From Sphingomicrobium aestuariivivum (lineage in GTDB: Bacteria; Pseudomonadota; Alphaproteobacteria; Sphingomonadales; Sphingomonadaceae): 64,000 nucleotides of DNA. The stretch spans positions 806,001 through 870,000 of the forward strand of contig NZ_CP102629.1 in assembly GCF_024721585.1 (NCBI RefSeq), in the 5' to 3' direction. Below, piece after piece: positions 40,869-50,169 of the stretch. The position numbers and the translations under genes are program-made. Position 1 is the first letter of the stretch. Each line of letters opens with the position of its first letter. A model generated the notes under the pieces. The model worked only from the letters and a program-made list of their open reading frames with translations, made no database searches and was not told the DNA's origin.

Positions 40869-43403
40869 TTAGTAAATCCCGCCCTCTCTTTGCAAGAAGT
40901 CGCTCTCGTCGGGCTGCGTCTGCGGGCGCGGCGCCTGGCGGACCACCGCGGGGCGGGTGGCGACCTGCGGGGCCTCTTCCTCTTCCTCGCGGTTGCGGAA
41001 GGAGCGGCGCGGTTCGGTCTTTGGCTGGAAGGCTTCCCAGATCACCGTCGACAGGCGCTCCTCCTCGCGCGGGAAGGCGCCATAGACGCGCTCGCCCGTT
41101 CGGCGGTCGATGCGCACGAAGCTGATGCCCTCGGGCGCGACGAAGGGCGTCTTGGGGGCATCGGCCAGCGCCTTTTCGGCGAACTGGAGGAAGACGGGGC
41201 CGGCGACGCTGCCGCCCTGCACCCAGTTGCCGCCCATGTCGCGGTTGTCGTCATAGCCGATATAGGTGCCGGTCACGACGTCGGGGGTGCCGCCGACGAA
41301 CCAGACGTTGGTCGGGCCCGAGGTGGTGCCGGTCTTGCCGAACAGCGGTCGGTCGAGCTGGGCGAGGCGCTGCGCGGTGCCGCGGGTGACGACGCCCTCC
41401 ATGACATGGACCATCTGGTAGGCGGCCATCGGGTCGACGAGCTGGCGGCCGCGCTTGGGCGGGCGCGGCATGGCGCTGCCGTCCCAGTCGCCGGCGTTGC
41501 AATTTTCCATCGCCGCGCAGCGGTTGTCAGCGCGGAAGATGACCTTGCCGGCGCGGTCCTGGACATAGTCGATCAGGCTCGGGCGCACCTCGCGGCCATG
41601 ATTGGCGAGGATCGCGTAAGCGTTAACGAGCTTGAGCGGGGTGGTCTCGCCCGCGCCCAGCGCCATCGAGAGATAGGGTTCATATTCGCCGAGGCCGAGC
41701 TTTTCGGCATTGGCCATGACCTTGTTGATGCCGGTGTCGCTGGCGACGCGGACGGTCATCAGGTTGCGCGACTGTTCGACACCCCAGCGCAGCGTCTTGG
41801 GGCCGGCATATTTGCCGTCGAAGTTGCGGAAGCATTTCTCGCCCAGCGCGGCGCCCTGCCAGACGCAGAAAGGCGCATCGACCACCGTCGAGGCGGGGGT
41901 GTAGCCGTTCTCGAGCGCGGTCAAATAGACGACGGGCTTGAAGGCCGAGCCCGGCTGGCGGTTGGCCTGCGTGGCGCGGTTGAAGGAGGAGCCGAGCACG
42001 TCGAACCCGCCCTGCATGGCGAGCACGCGGCCGGTGTCGACTTCCTGCGCGACGAAGGCGCCGCCCACTTCGGGGATCGAGCGCAGCGCGAAGCTGCCGT
42101 CACCCTCGTCCTTGACGACGATGATCATGCCGGGACGGAACTGGTCGAAGGCAATGCCCCCGCCGCCGCGCACGGGCATGGTGGCGGCCGAACGCGGCAG
42201 GCTGGCGGTCTGGCCGCCGACGAAGCCGATGGTTGCCGCGCCGCCGTCCTTTTCGAGCACGACGGCCTTGCGCCAGTCGCCGAAGCCGGTGCCGACATTG
42301 GCGATGCGCAGCTGGCTTTCCCAGTCCTGGTCCATGTCGACCGTCATGCCGAGATCGCGCCAGCCCTTGGGGCCGTCGAAGCGCGCCAGCGCCTCGCGCA
42401 GCGCCTCGGCGGCCGCGTCCTGCATGACGGGATCCATCGAGGTGCGGACCCACAGGCCGCCGGCATAGATGCTGTTCTCGCCGTCCGCGGCATCCTCGCC
42501 ATAATCCTCGAGCAGGGCGCGGCGCACTTCCTCGAGGAAATAACCTCCGCGCTCCTCGAACGCCTTGGCCGAACCGGTCGGGATGGCAGCGAGCTCGATG
42601 CCCATCGCGCGGTCGCGCTGCGCCTCCGAGATGAAGTCGTTGGCGGCCATCTGGGTCAGCACGTAGTTGCGCCGCGCGGTCGCCCGCTCCTTGTTGCGCA
42701 CGGGATGGTAGTTGGCGGGCCCCTTGGGGATGGCGGCGAGATAGGCGACCTCGTGCAGGTCGAGCTCGTCGACATCCTTGTCGAAATAGGCACGCGCGGC
42801 GGCCTGCACGCCATAGGCGTTGCGACCGAGGAAGATCTCGTTGAGGTAGAGGGCGAGGATTTCCTGCTTGGTCAGCGTGTCCTCGATGCGGAAGGCGAGC
42901 ACCGCCTCGCGGATCTTGCGCAGCACCGAATAGTCATCGTCGCCCGACAGGTTCTTGGCGACCTGCTGGGTGATGGTGGACGAGCCGCGCGAGCGCCCGC
43001 CGCCGGTCACGGTCTTCACCGTGAATTCGCCGATCGCCGCGACAAGGCCCGGATAGTCGATGCCGCCGTGCGAAAAGAAGGTCTTGTCCTCGGCCGAGAT
43101 GAAGGCCTGCACGACCTGGTCGGGATAGTCCTCATAGGCCAGTTCGACGCGGCGCTGGCGCGCATAGCTGCCGACCAGTTCGCCGTCATGCCCGCGCACC
43201 ATGGTCGGCAGGCTCGGGCGATAGGCGAGGATTTCCTCGCGGCTCATGGTGTTGGCGGCGGCAAGGAACATCGCCGCCATGACCATGAAGAAGCCCGCCA
43301 GCGCCGCATAGGCGCCCCAGCGGAACCAGCGCTTCTCGCGCCAGGGGTCGAGCTTCTCGTGCACGCGCGCGTTGAACGCGACCATGTCGGGGATACGGGC
43401 CAT
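40869..43403 (-). CDS. mrcA: Penicillin-binding protein 1A (bifunctional)
   Basis: 844-aa class A PBP. Cytosolic tail and one membrane helix (about 33-53), then a GT51 glycosyltransferase with AEDKTFFSHGGIDYPG and STITQQVAKNL, an OB-like inserted region, and the transpeptidase with SxxK in PGSAFKPVVYL, SRN and KTGTTSGPTNVWFVGG. Builds and cross-links peptidoglycan. The C-terminal ~70 residues are Glu/Arg/Gln-rich. It directly follows the amidase gene (44 bases), a cell-wall pair. Confidence 0.97.
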   Translation of the reverse strand: MARIPDMVAFNARVHEKLDPWREKRWFRWGAYAALAGFFMVMAAMFLAAANTMSREEILAYRPSLPTMVRGHDGELVGSYARQRRVELAYEDYPDQVVQAFISAEDKTFFSHGGIDYPGLVAAIGEFTVKTVTGGGRSRGSSTITQQVAKNLSGDDDYSVLRKIREAVLAFRIEDTLTKQEILALYLNEIFLGRNAYGVQAAARAYFDKDVDELDLHEVAYLAAIPKGPANYHPVRNKERATARRNYVLTQMAANDFISEAQRDRAMGIELAAIPTGSAKAFEERGGYFLEEVRRALLEDYGEDAADGENSIYAGGLWVRTSMDPVMQDAAAEALREALARFDGPKGWRDLGMTVDMDQDWESQLRIANVGTGFGDWRKAVVLEKDGGAATIGFVGGQTASLPRSAATMPVRGGGGIAFDQFRPGMIIVVKDEGDGSFALRSIPEVGGAFVAQEVDTGRVLAMQGGFDVLGSSFNRATQANRQPGSAFKPVVYLTALENGYTPASTVVDAPFCVWQGAALGEKCFRNFDGKYAGPKTLRWGVEQSRNLMTVRVASDTGINKVMANAEKLGLGEYEPYLSMALGAGETTPLKLVNAYAILANHGREVRPSLIDYVQDRAGKVIFRADNRCAAMENCNAGDWDGSAMPRPPKRGRQLVDPMAAYQMVHVMEGVVTRGTAQRLAQLDRPLFGKTGTTSGPTNVWFVGGTPDVVTGTYIGYDDNRDMGGNWVQGGSVAGPVFLQFAEKALADAPKTPFVAPEGISFVRIDRRTGERVYGAFPREEERLSTVIWEAFQPKTEPRRSFRNREEEEEAPQVATRPAVVRQAPRPQTQPDESDFLQREGGIY

Positions 43404-43447
43404 GACTGACCCTCTAGCGCCGACCGCCCTGCCTTACAATGAACGGT

Positions 43448-44338
43448 TCAGCGCGCGGCGCGGCGCGCGAGGTCCGCCTCGATCGCCTCGGCCAGCGCAT
43501 CGACCAGCGGTGCGCGCCCAGAAGCGCTCGCCAGCCGCGCCCCGTCGGCGGCATTGGTGATATAGCCCGCCTCGAGCAGCACGCCCGGCGTCTGGCCGAA
43601 ACGCAGGACGAAGAAATTGGCGAACTGGTGCGGGGTCGGGCGCAGCGGCACGTCTCCGCTAGCCTCCGCGCGGCGCAGGATGCGGCGGGCGAATTCGGCG
43701 CTCTGGCTCATCTGCTCGCGAAGCGCGAGGTCGGTGAGGAGGAATTCGACCGGCGCATCGGCATCGGACACCACCTGCCCGACCCTCTCGGCCTCCGCCT
43801 TGGCGAGCGCGGCGGCCTCGGTGGTCGAGGCGATGTCGGCGAGCGAATAGACGGTGACCCCCGTGGCATCGGCGCTGGGCGCGGCATCCATGTGGATCGA
43901 GACGAACAGGTCGGCGCCGAGCCTGCGCGCAAGATCGGCGCGCTGGTCGAGGGTCAGCGTCCCCTCCCCGTCATGGGTCAGCGCGACGCGCACCTGCCCG
44001 CGCTCCACCAGCCTTGTCCGCACCTCGCGCGCCATGGCCAGCGTCAAATCCTTCTCGCGGGTACCGCCGACACCGGTGGCACCGCCGTCGCGCCCGCCAT
44101 GGCCGGGATCGAGCAGCACGAGCGGCGCATCGGGGCGGCTCGCCTCGCTGATCTCCACCTCGCCGATCGCCTCGCCCAGTTCGAGCCGCACGCCGCCGCG
44201 CCGCGCCTCGCCGATGAGCGCGGTCTCGGCCCCGCGCCGCTCGGCGGATGCGGGCGCCTCGCCGCGCGGCGAGGCGACCAGCCACAGCCCGCCGAGGACA
44301 ATGACGGCGATGAGGAGGAAGGCGATGAGCCGTTGCAT
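43448..44338 (-). CDS. N-acetylmuramoyl-L-alanine amidase (Amidase_3)
   Basis: 296-aa cell-wall hydrolase. One N-terminal membrane helix/signal (RLIAFLLIAVIVLGGLWLV), then an AmiC-type domain with zinc ligands in LLDPGHGGRDGGA, TREKDLTLAMA, FVSIHMDAAPS, and the late catalytic Glu in GVLLEAGYITN. Cleaves the Ala-muramate bond during cell division or recycling. Divergent from rne. Confidence 0.95.
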   Translation of the reverse strand: MQRLIAFLLIAVIVLGGLWLVASPRGEAPASAERRGAETALIGEARRGGVRLELGEAIGEVEISEASRPDAPLVLLDPGHGGRDGGATGVGGTREKDLTLAMAREVRTRLVERGQVRVALTHDGEGTLTLDQRADLARRLGADLFVSIHMDAAPSADATGVTVYSLADIASTTEAAALAKAEAERVGQVVSDADAPVEFLLTDLALREQMSQSAEFARRILRRAEASGDVPLRPTPHQFANFFVLRFGQTPGVLLEAGYITNAADGARLASASGRAPLVDALAEAIEADLARRAAR

Positions 44339-44677
44339 GGCTCCGCCCTATCGCCCTTCCGCGCTTCGAAAAAGCCCTGTCGGCATGGCGACACCATCTT
44401 GTAACCCGCGAATCGCGATGCTACCTCCTGTCTGTCGAACCGGGGCAACCCCCCGCGCTTTCGACCCCGCGGGAGCCGCCCTGGCTCCCCTAAAGAGGTT
44501 GACGCTGCATGAGCCATCTCGGCGCCCATCTGACGCACGCTTTGCGGCGGCGCGGCGCGTGGCCCATGCATGCAGACACGCAATTCCAGTCACTTGCGCG
44601 CTTCCACCGAATCGGAAGGCGCGCCCCCAACATGCCGGACGAGCGATCCCATATCCTCGCCGGCCGGAGAAACATTG
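44339..44677 (+). promoter_or_regulatory. rne 5' leader (339 bases, no gene)
   Basis: Gap between divergent amidase and rne. A weak promoter candidate TTGTAA-N17-TACCTC starts near 44398. Two hairpins follow, GGAGCC-GCCCT-GGCTCC (44470-44486) and GCGCGC..TTCC/GGAAGGCGCGC (44596-44624). RNase E is autoregulated through its 5' UTR in E. coli; a like role here is inference. An 84-codon ORF starting at 44509 was rejected. Confidence 0.4.
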
Positions 44678-47296
44678 ATGTCCACGCGCATGTTGATCGA
44701 TGCGCGCCACCCGGAAGAAACCCGGGTGGCGGTCGCCGACGGAAACCGCATTCAGGAATTTGATTTCGAGTCCAGCGAGCACAAACAGCTCAAAGGGAAT
44801 ATCTATCTTGCCAAGGTGACGCGGGTCGAACCCTCGCTCCAGGCCGCTTTCATCGAATATGGCGGCAACCGTCACGGCTTCCTCGCCTTCTCGGAAATCC
44901 ACCCCGACTATTACCAGATCCCCAAGGAAGACCGCGACCAGCTGCTCGCCGAAGAGGCCGAGCATGCCGCCGAGGAAGCGCGCCTGCGCGACGAGGAAGG
45001 CGATCTCGAGCCGGTCGACGGCCATCACGAGGATGACGGCACCGACGACCGTCCCGCCGAACCCGACGAGGAAGGCCTCGCCTCCGACGCCTCGCCGGTC
45101 GACGACACCGCGGTCGAGCAGGTCCGCAACAAGCGCCGCGCGCTGCGCCGCCGCTACAAGATCCAGGATGTCATCCAGCGCCGCCAGGTGCTGCTCGTCC
45201 AGGTCGTCAAGGAAGAGCGCGGCAACAAGGGCGCCGCGCTGACCACCTACCTCAGCCTCGCGGGCCGCTATTGCGTCCTCATGCCCAACACCAGCCACGG
45301 TGGCGGCATTTCGCGCAAGATCTCCAACGGTGCCGATCGCAAGCGCCTCAAGCAGATCATGTCGGACCTGAAGCTGCCGGGGTCGATGGGCCTCATCGTG
45401 CGCACCGCCGGCCTGTCGCGCACCAAGACCGAGATCAAGCGCGACTTCGACTATCTCGCCCGCCTGTGGGACGAGATCCGCGAAAAGACCCTGAAATCCG
45501 CCGCCCCCAGTCTCATCTATCGCGACAGCGACCTTGTGAAACGCGCCATCCGCGACCTTTACAGCCGCGAGATCGACGAGGTGCTGGTCGAGGGCGAAGA
45601 CGGCTACAAGGCAGCGCGACGCTTCATGAAACTGCTCATGCCGAGCCATGTGAAGCGTGTTCAGCAATATGACGACCCCACCCCGATCTTCCAGCGCTAC
45701 GGCATCGAGGACCAGCTCGGGGGCATGTACAACCCGACTGTCCAGCTGAAGTCGGGCGGCTATCTGGTCATCAATCCGACCGAGGCACTGGTCTCGATCG
45801 ACATCAACTCGGGCCGCTCCACCAAGGAGCATAATATCGAGCAGACCGCCTTCCAGACCAACCTGGAAGCGGCCAAGGAAATCGCCCGCCAGCTCAGGCT
45901 TCGCGACATGGCCGGCCTCATCGTCATCGACTTCATCGACATGGAACAGAATGGCCATGTCCGGAAGGTCGAGCGGGCGATGAAGGACGCGCTGAAGACC
46001 GATCGCGCGCGCATCCAGGTCGGGCGCATCAGCTCCTTCGGCCTCCTCGAGATGAGCCGCCAGCGCCTGCGCACCGGCGTGCTCGAGGCCTCCACCCACG
46101 CCTGTCCGCATTGCGACGGCACGGGCCTCATGCGCACCGCCAGCTCCTCGGGGCTTTCGGCACTCCGCATGATCGAGGACGAGGCCGCGCGCGGCAAGGG
46201 CACGACAATCACGCTCTGCGCCGGTCGCGAGGCCGCCATCTTCCTCTTGAACAAGAAGCGCGCCGAACTGGCCGAGGTCGAGGAACGCTATGGCGTGACC
46301 GTCGAGGTCGAGATCGACGAGAAGTTCGAGGGCGCCAAGATGCGCGTCGAATCCAAGGGCCCCCGCCCCACCGACCGCCCCAAGAACAAGCCGATCGTCG
46401 ACGTGAAGCCCGAACCCATCGAGGACGATGAGGACGTGGAAGAGGTCGAGGAGGCAGAAGACGCCCGCGACGAGGAGGAAGATCGTGAAGATCGTCCCAA
46501 GCGCCGTCGTCGCCGTCGTGGCGGGCGCGGACGCCGTCGTGGCGGTCGTGACCGTGACGAGGACCGCTCGGAAGGCGGCAACGAGGACGAGGGTGAGCCC
46601 TCCGACGCGGTGAAGGCCGACGCCGAGGCGCCCGAAGAGGCTGCCGAGGAAGAGGCCAAGCCCAAGAAGCGCCGTAGCCGCTCGCGCAAGAAGAAGGACG
46701 AGGGCGACACCGAAGGCGACGCCGCGACCGAAGACAAGGCGGAAGAGGCCAAGGCCGAACCCGCCGAGGCTTCGGACGAGGAGGAGGCGCCAGCCCCCAA
46801 GACCCGTCGCCGTCCGCGCGCCAAGAAGGCCGATGCCGACGCCAAGGGTGATGAACCCAAGGCCGAGAAAGCCAAGGCCGACGAGACCGAGGAAAAGCCC
46901 GCGCCCAAGAAGCGCCGCACCCGTGCCAAGAAGGCCGACGCCGACAAGGCGAAGGACGAGGCTGGGGAAGAGGCCGGGGAAAAGGCCGCCGACAAGGCGC
47001 CCGAAACCCCTGCGGAAGAAGGCGAGAAGCCCAAGAAGCGTCGCACTCGCGCCAAGAAGGTCGAGGACAAGCCCGACAGCGGCGAAGGCCCCGCCGAACC
47101 GGCCGCCGGCTCGGCGACCACTGCCGCCGGTCGTCGCCCGCGCGCCAAGAAGGCCGACAAGGCCGAGGCGCCGGCCGAGGCGAAGACCGAGACCAAGGCG
47201 GCGGCGGAGCCTGCCCCCGCGCCCGCAACCGAAGGCGCGGATGATGGCGACAAGCCGGCCCCGCGCAAGGGCTGGTGGCAGCGCACCTTCGGCTAA
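44678..47296 (+). CDS. rne: Ribonuclease E
   Basis: 872-aa RNase E. The S1 domain (from about residue 36) is split by an acidic insertion (about 95-155), as usual in alphaproteobacteria. The DNase-I-like catalytic part has VSIDINSGRS and IVIDFIDM with the metal-binding Asp residues, and the zinc link CPHCDGTG follows. The C-terminal half (about 590-860) is disordered, alternating acidic stretches with basic patches such as KKRRTRAKK, which probably bind RNA or degradosome partners. Start MSTRMLID has GGAGA upstream. Confidence 0.97.
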   Translation: MSTRMLIDARHPEETRVAVADGNRIQEFDFESSEHKQLKGNIYLAKVTRVEPSLQAAFIEYGGNRHGFLAFSEIHPDYYQIPKEDRDQLLAEEAEHAAEEARLRDEEGDLEPVDGHHEDDGTDDRPAEPDEEGLASDASPVDDTAVEQVRNKRRALRRRYKIQDVIQRRQVLLVQVVKEERGNKGAALTTYLSLAGRYCVLMPNTSHGGGISRKISNGADRKRLKQIMSDLKLPGSMGLIVRTAGLSRTKTEIKRDFDYLARLWDEIREKTLKSAAPSLIYRDSDLVKRAIRDLYSREIDEVLVEGEDGYKAARRFMKLLMPSHVKRVQQYDDPTPIFQRYGIEDQLGGMYNPTVQLKSGGYLVINPTEALVSIDINSGRSTKEHNIEQTAFQTNLEAAKEIARQLRLRDMAGLIVIDFIDMEQNGHVRKVERAMKDALKTDRARIQVGRISSFGLLEMSRQRLRTGVLEASTHACPHCDGTGLMRTASSSGLSALRMIEDEAARGKGTTITLCAGREAAIFLLNKKRAELAEVEERYGVTVEVEIDEKFEGAKMRVESKGPRPTDRPKNKPIVDVKPEPIEDDEDVEEVEEAEDARDEEEDREDRPKRRRRRRGGRGRRRGGRDRDEDRSEGGNEDEGEPSDAVKADAEAPEEAAEEEAKPKKRRSRSRKKKDEGDTEGDAATEDKAEEAKAEPAEASDEEEAPAPKTRRRPRAKKADADAKGDEPKAEKAKADETEEKPAPKKRRTRAKKADADKAKDEAGEEAGEKAADKAPETPAEEGEKPKKRRTRAKKVEDKPDSGEGPAEPAAGSATTAAGRRPRAKKADKAEAPAEAKTETKAAAEPAPAPATEGADDGDKPAPRKGWWQRTFG

Positions 47297-47327
47297 CGCC
47301 GGAGCACCGCATACCGCATGAATAAGG

Positions 47328-47362
47328 CGCCGCATCGGGTCCGTCCCGATGCGGCGTTTTTC
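47328..47362 (+). terminator. Intrinsic terminator after rne
   Basis: 12-bp perfect stem CGCCGCATCGGG / CCCGATGCGGCG, loop TCCGT, tail TTTTTC. Confidence 0.92.
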
Positions 47363-47399
47363 ATGGACGGTTCACCTCGCGGGCGGCAAGGTCGCCACT

Positions 47400-48761
47400 A
47401 TGACGCGGCTCTCCCAACGCTTCACCGCCGTCGCCGCGCTCCTCGCGCTGCTCTCGGCCCTCACCGTCCGCCCCGCGATGGCGCAGCAATTCCTGCGCGA
47501 TGCGGAGACCGAGGCGCTGTTCGAGGATATCGCCGCCCCGCTGGTCGAAGCCGCGGGCATGCGGCCAGGCAATGTCGAATTCGTCCTCATCAACGATGAC
47601 AGCATCAACGCCTTCGTCGCGGGCGGCCAGCGCGTCTACATCCATTCGGGACTGATCGCCTCGTCCGACCATGTCGGGCAGCTGCAGGCGGTCATCGCCC
47701 ACGAGCTCGGCCATGTCGCGGGCGGGCATATCATCCGCCTCCAATCGGGCGCTTCCAACGCCACCGCCATCTCGATCGCCTCGCTGATCCTCGGCGGGCT
47801 GGCGATGGCCGCCGGCGGGGGCGAGGCGGGCATGGGCGCGATGATGCTCGGCCAGCAGGTCGCGATGGCGCAGTTCCTGTCCTTCAGCCGCACGCAGGAA
47901 ACCAGCGCCGATATCGCGGGCGCCACCTATCTGTCGAAGGCCGGCCTGTCGGGCCGCGGCTCGCTCGAATTTTTCAAGAAGCTGCAGAATCAGGAATATC
48001 GCTACGCCATCCCGCAGGACAATGGCTATGCGCGCACCCACCCGATGTCGAGCGAGCGCATCTCCTATCTTACGAACCTCTATGAAGAGGATGCAGCGTG
48101 GCAGAACCCCTATGATGCCGACCTCGAGGCCCGCTTCCAGCGCGTGAAGGCCAAGCTCATCGGCTATCTCGACCCGCCGCGGGCGCTGCGCGACTATCCG
48201 CGCGGGCAGGACAATGAGATCGCCCATACCGCCCGCGCCTATGCCTATCACCAAGGGGCCTATCCGGCCGAGGCGATGAGCGAGGTCGAGGCGCTGGTCG
48301 CGGCAAATCCCGCCGACCCCTATCTCCTCGAGCTGAAGGGGCAGATCCTCCTTGAATCGGGCAAGCCCGTGGAAGCGCTCGACCCGCTGCGCCGTGCCGT
48401 CGAGCTCGCCCCCGACGAGCCGCTCATCGCCACCACCTTCGGCCACGCGCTCATCGCGACCGAGGATGAAAGCCATTTCGCGGAAGCCAAGCAGGTGCTT
48501 CGACGCGCCGTCGTGCAGGACGAATATAACCCCTTCGCTTGGTACCAGCTCGGCATCATCTACGACCGCGAGGGCGACAGCGCCCGCGCCGCGCTCGCCT
48601 CGGCAGAGCGCTTCCACATGCTTGGCCAGCACCGGCTGGCCTTGTCCTCCGCGCGCATGGCGATGGGCGGCATCCCGCAAGGTCCGGACTGGCTTCGCGC
48701 GCAGGACATTGCCATGGTCAGCGAGCATGAACTGAAAAAGGCCGGCGAGGAGATTCGATAG
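47400..48761 (+). CDS. BepA-like M48 metalloprotease with TPR repeats
   Basis: 453-aa periplasmic protease. A Sec signal (ends RPAMAQ) is followed by an M48 domain with VIAHELGHVAGGH and the distal ETSADIAGATYL Glu. A TPR part (from about residue 270) includes NPADPYLLELKGQILLESGKP and similar helices. BepA cleaves misassembled LptD in E. coli; a role in outer-membrane quality control is probable. Start MTRLSQRF; an upstream start would overlap the rne terminator. dsbA-like gene follows by 2 bases. Confidence 0.92.
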   Translation: MTRLSQRFTAVAALLALLSALTVRPAMAQQFLRDAETEALFEDIAAPLVEAAGMRPGNVEFVLINDDSINAFVAGGQRVYIHSGLIASSDHVGQLQAVIAHELGHVAGGHIIRLQSGASNATAISIASLILGGLAMAAGGGEAGMGAMMLGQQVAMAQFLSFSRTQETSADIAGATYLSKAGLSGRGSLEFFKKLQNQEYRYAIPQDNGYARTHPMSSERISYLTNLYEEDAAWQNPYDADLEARFQRVKAKLIGYLDPPRALRDYPRGQDNEIAHTARAYAYHQGAYPAEAMSEVEALVAANPADPYLLELKGQILLESGKPVEALDPLRRAVELAPDEPLIATTFGHALIATEDESHFAEAKQVLRRAVVQDEYNPFAWYQLGIIYDREGDSARAALASAERFHMLGQHRLALSSARMAMGGIPQGPDWLRAQDIAMVSEHELKKAGEEIR

Positions 48762-48763
48762 TC

Positions 48764-49477
48764 ATGGCCCGTACCACCCTCGTGAGCGCTGCCGTCGGCG
48801 GCCTCGTCGGCGCTGCCGTCAGCGCCGCCATCTTCTATTCCGCCGGCCCCCAGCTGATGGGCGAGCGCCTCGTGCGCACCAGCCTGCTCGAGCATCCCGA
48901 GATCATCCTCGAGGCGGGCGACGTGCTGCGCGACCGCCAGTACGCCCCGCTGATCGAGGCCAATCGCGAGGTCATCGAAACCCCCTTCGAGGGTGCCGTC
49001 CAGGGCGCCTCCGCCGAAGATGCCGATGTCGTGATGGTCGAATTCTACGACTATGCCTGCGGTTACTGCCGCCAGACCAAGCCCGATGTCGACCGCCTGA
49101 TCGAGGAAGATGACAAGCTGCGCGTCGTCTATCGCGAGCTCCCCGTCCTCGGCCCCGACAGCGTGATCGCCGCGCGCGCCAGCCTCGCTGCCGCCAAGGC
49201 GGGCAAGTTCGCGCAGTTCCACGACTATCTCTACGATGCGGGCAGCCCCAACGAAGAGACGATCACCGCCGCGCTGGCCGAGGTCGGCCTCACGCTCGAG
49301 GACGCCAAGGACCCCGCCTTCGAGGCCGAACTTCAAAAGAATTTCGAGATCGCCAACGCGCTGGGTGCCAACGGCACGCCAGTGTTCATCATCGGCAATC
49401 GCGTGATTAACTCGGCTGACGGCTACCAGGCTTACAAGGACGCCATCGAGGCAGCGCGCCGCGCCAAGGACGCCTAG
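48764..49477 (+). CDS. DsbA-family thiol oxidoreductase
   Basis: 237-aa periplasmic protein anchored or exported by an N-terminal helix (AAVGGLVGAAVSAAIFYSAG). A DsbA/ScsC-type thioredoxin domain follows, with active site CGYC in YDYACGYCRQTK and cis-Pro in NGTPVFIIG. Likely forms or isomerises disulfides. The N-terminal ~50-residue helical stretch matches the trimerising arm seen in ScsC/BdbD relatives. Last 4 bases overlap convergent rlmE. Confidence 0.92.
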   Translation: MARTTLVSAAVGGLVGAAVSAAIFYSAGPQLMGERLVRTSLLEHPEIILEAGDVLRDRQYAPLIEANREVIETPFEGAVQGASAEDADVVMVEFYDYACGYCRQTKPDVDRLIEEDDKLRVVYRELPVLGPDSVIAARASLAAAKAGKFAQFHDYLYDAGSPNEETITAALAEVGLTLEDAKDPAFEAELQKNFEIANALGANGTPVFIIGNRVINSADGYQAYKDAIEAARRAKDA

Positions 49478-50169
49478 GCGCCCTCGCCCTCCTCGGCGCG
49501 CCCGCGAAAGCCTTTCGCGACGACATACCATTCGCTCGAGCCCTTGCGACTGGCGGGCGGTTTGGCGTGCTTCACGCTGTCGAAATTCTTGTTGAGCAGC
49601 GTCACCAACGCCTTGTCCGCGCCGCCCGCAAGCACCTTGGCGACGAATGCCCCGCCGGGTTTCAATATCTCGAGCGCGAAGTCGAGCCCCGCCTCGACCA
49701 GCCCCATGGTGCGCAAATGGTCGGTCTGCTTGTGGCCGATGGTGTTGGCCGCCATGTCCGACAGGACGAGGTCGGCGGGCCCGCCGAGCGCGTCCTTCAA
49801 TTTCTGCGGCGCGGCATCGTCCATGAAGTCCATCTCGAGCAGCGTCGCGCCCTCGATCGGATCGGTCGGCAAGAGGTCGATGCCGACCACCGCGGCCTGC
49901 GGCACCTTCTGGCGCACCACCTGTGTCCAGCCGCCCGGCGCCACGCCGAGATCGACCACGGCCTTCACGCCCTTCAACACCTCGAAGCGCTCGTCGAGCT
50001 CGAGCAGCTTGTAGGCGGCGCGGCTGCGATAGCCGTCGGCCTTGGCCGCTTTCACATAGGGATCGTCGAGCTGGCGCTGGAGCCAGCGGGTGGAGGCCGC
50101 CGTGCGGCGGCGCGCGGTCTTGACCCGCTGCTTGCCGGCGCCGCGTCCGCGCCCCGTGCTCTTGCTCAT
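49474..50169 (-). CDS. rlmE: 23S rRNA (uridine-2'-O) methyltransferase RlmE
   Basis: 231-aa FtsJ-fold enzyme that methylates U2552 of 23S rRNA (E. coli numbering). Basic N-terminus, RSRAAYKLLELDERF, SAM site VVDLGVAPGGWTQVV, and the catalytic K-D-K-E set (K near YKLLEL, ADLVLSDMA, FVAKVLAGG, EWYVVAKG). The start MSKSTGRG overlaps the ppx stop by ATGA, so the two genes are coupled. Confidence 0.96.
   Translation of the reverse strand: MSKSTGRGRGAGKQRVKTARRRTAASTRWLQRQLDDPYVKAAKADGYRSRAAYKLLELDERFEVLKGVKAVVDLGVAPGGWTQVVRQKVPQAAVVGIDLLPTDPIEGATLLEMDFMDDAAPQKLKDALGGPADLVLSDMAANTIGHKQTDHLRTMGLVEAGLDFALEILKPGGAFVAKVLAGGADKALVTLLNKNFDSVKHAKPPASRKGSSEWYVVAKGFRGRAEEGEGA

Noticed and set aside
39459-43409. 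1316-codon plus-strand ORF
   Set aside because: Antisense shadow of prfB and PBP1A.
44509-44763. 84-codon ORF in the rne leader as an upstream gene
   Set aside because: No ribosome-binding site, overlaps the rne start out of frame, and its composition is random-looking.
44348-47335. 995-codon minus-strand ORF
   Set aside because: Antisense of rne; the apparent Leu/Gly/Phe-rich helices mirror the Lys/Ala/Glu codons of the RNase E tail.
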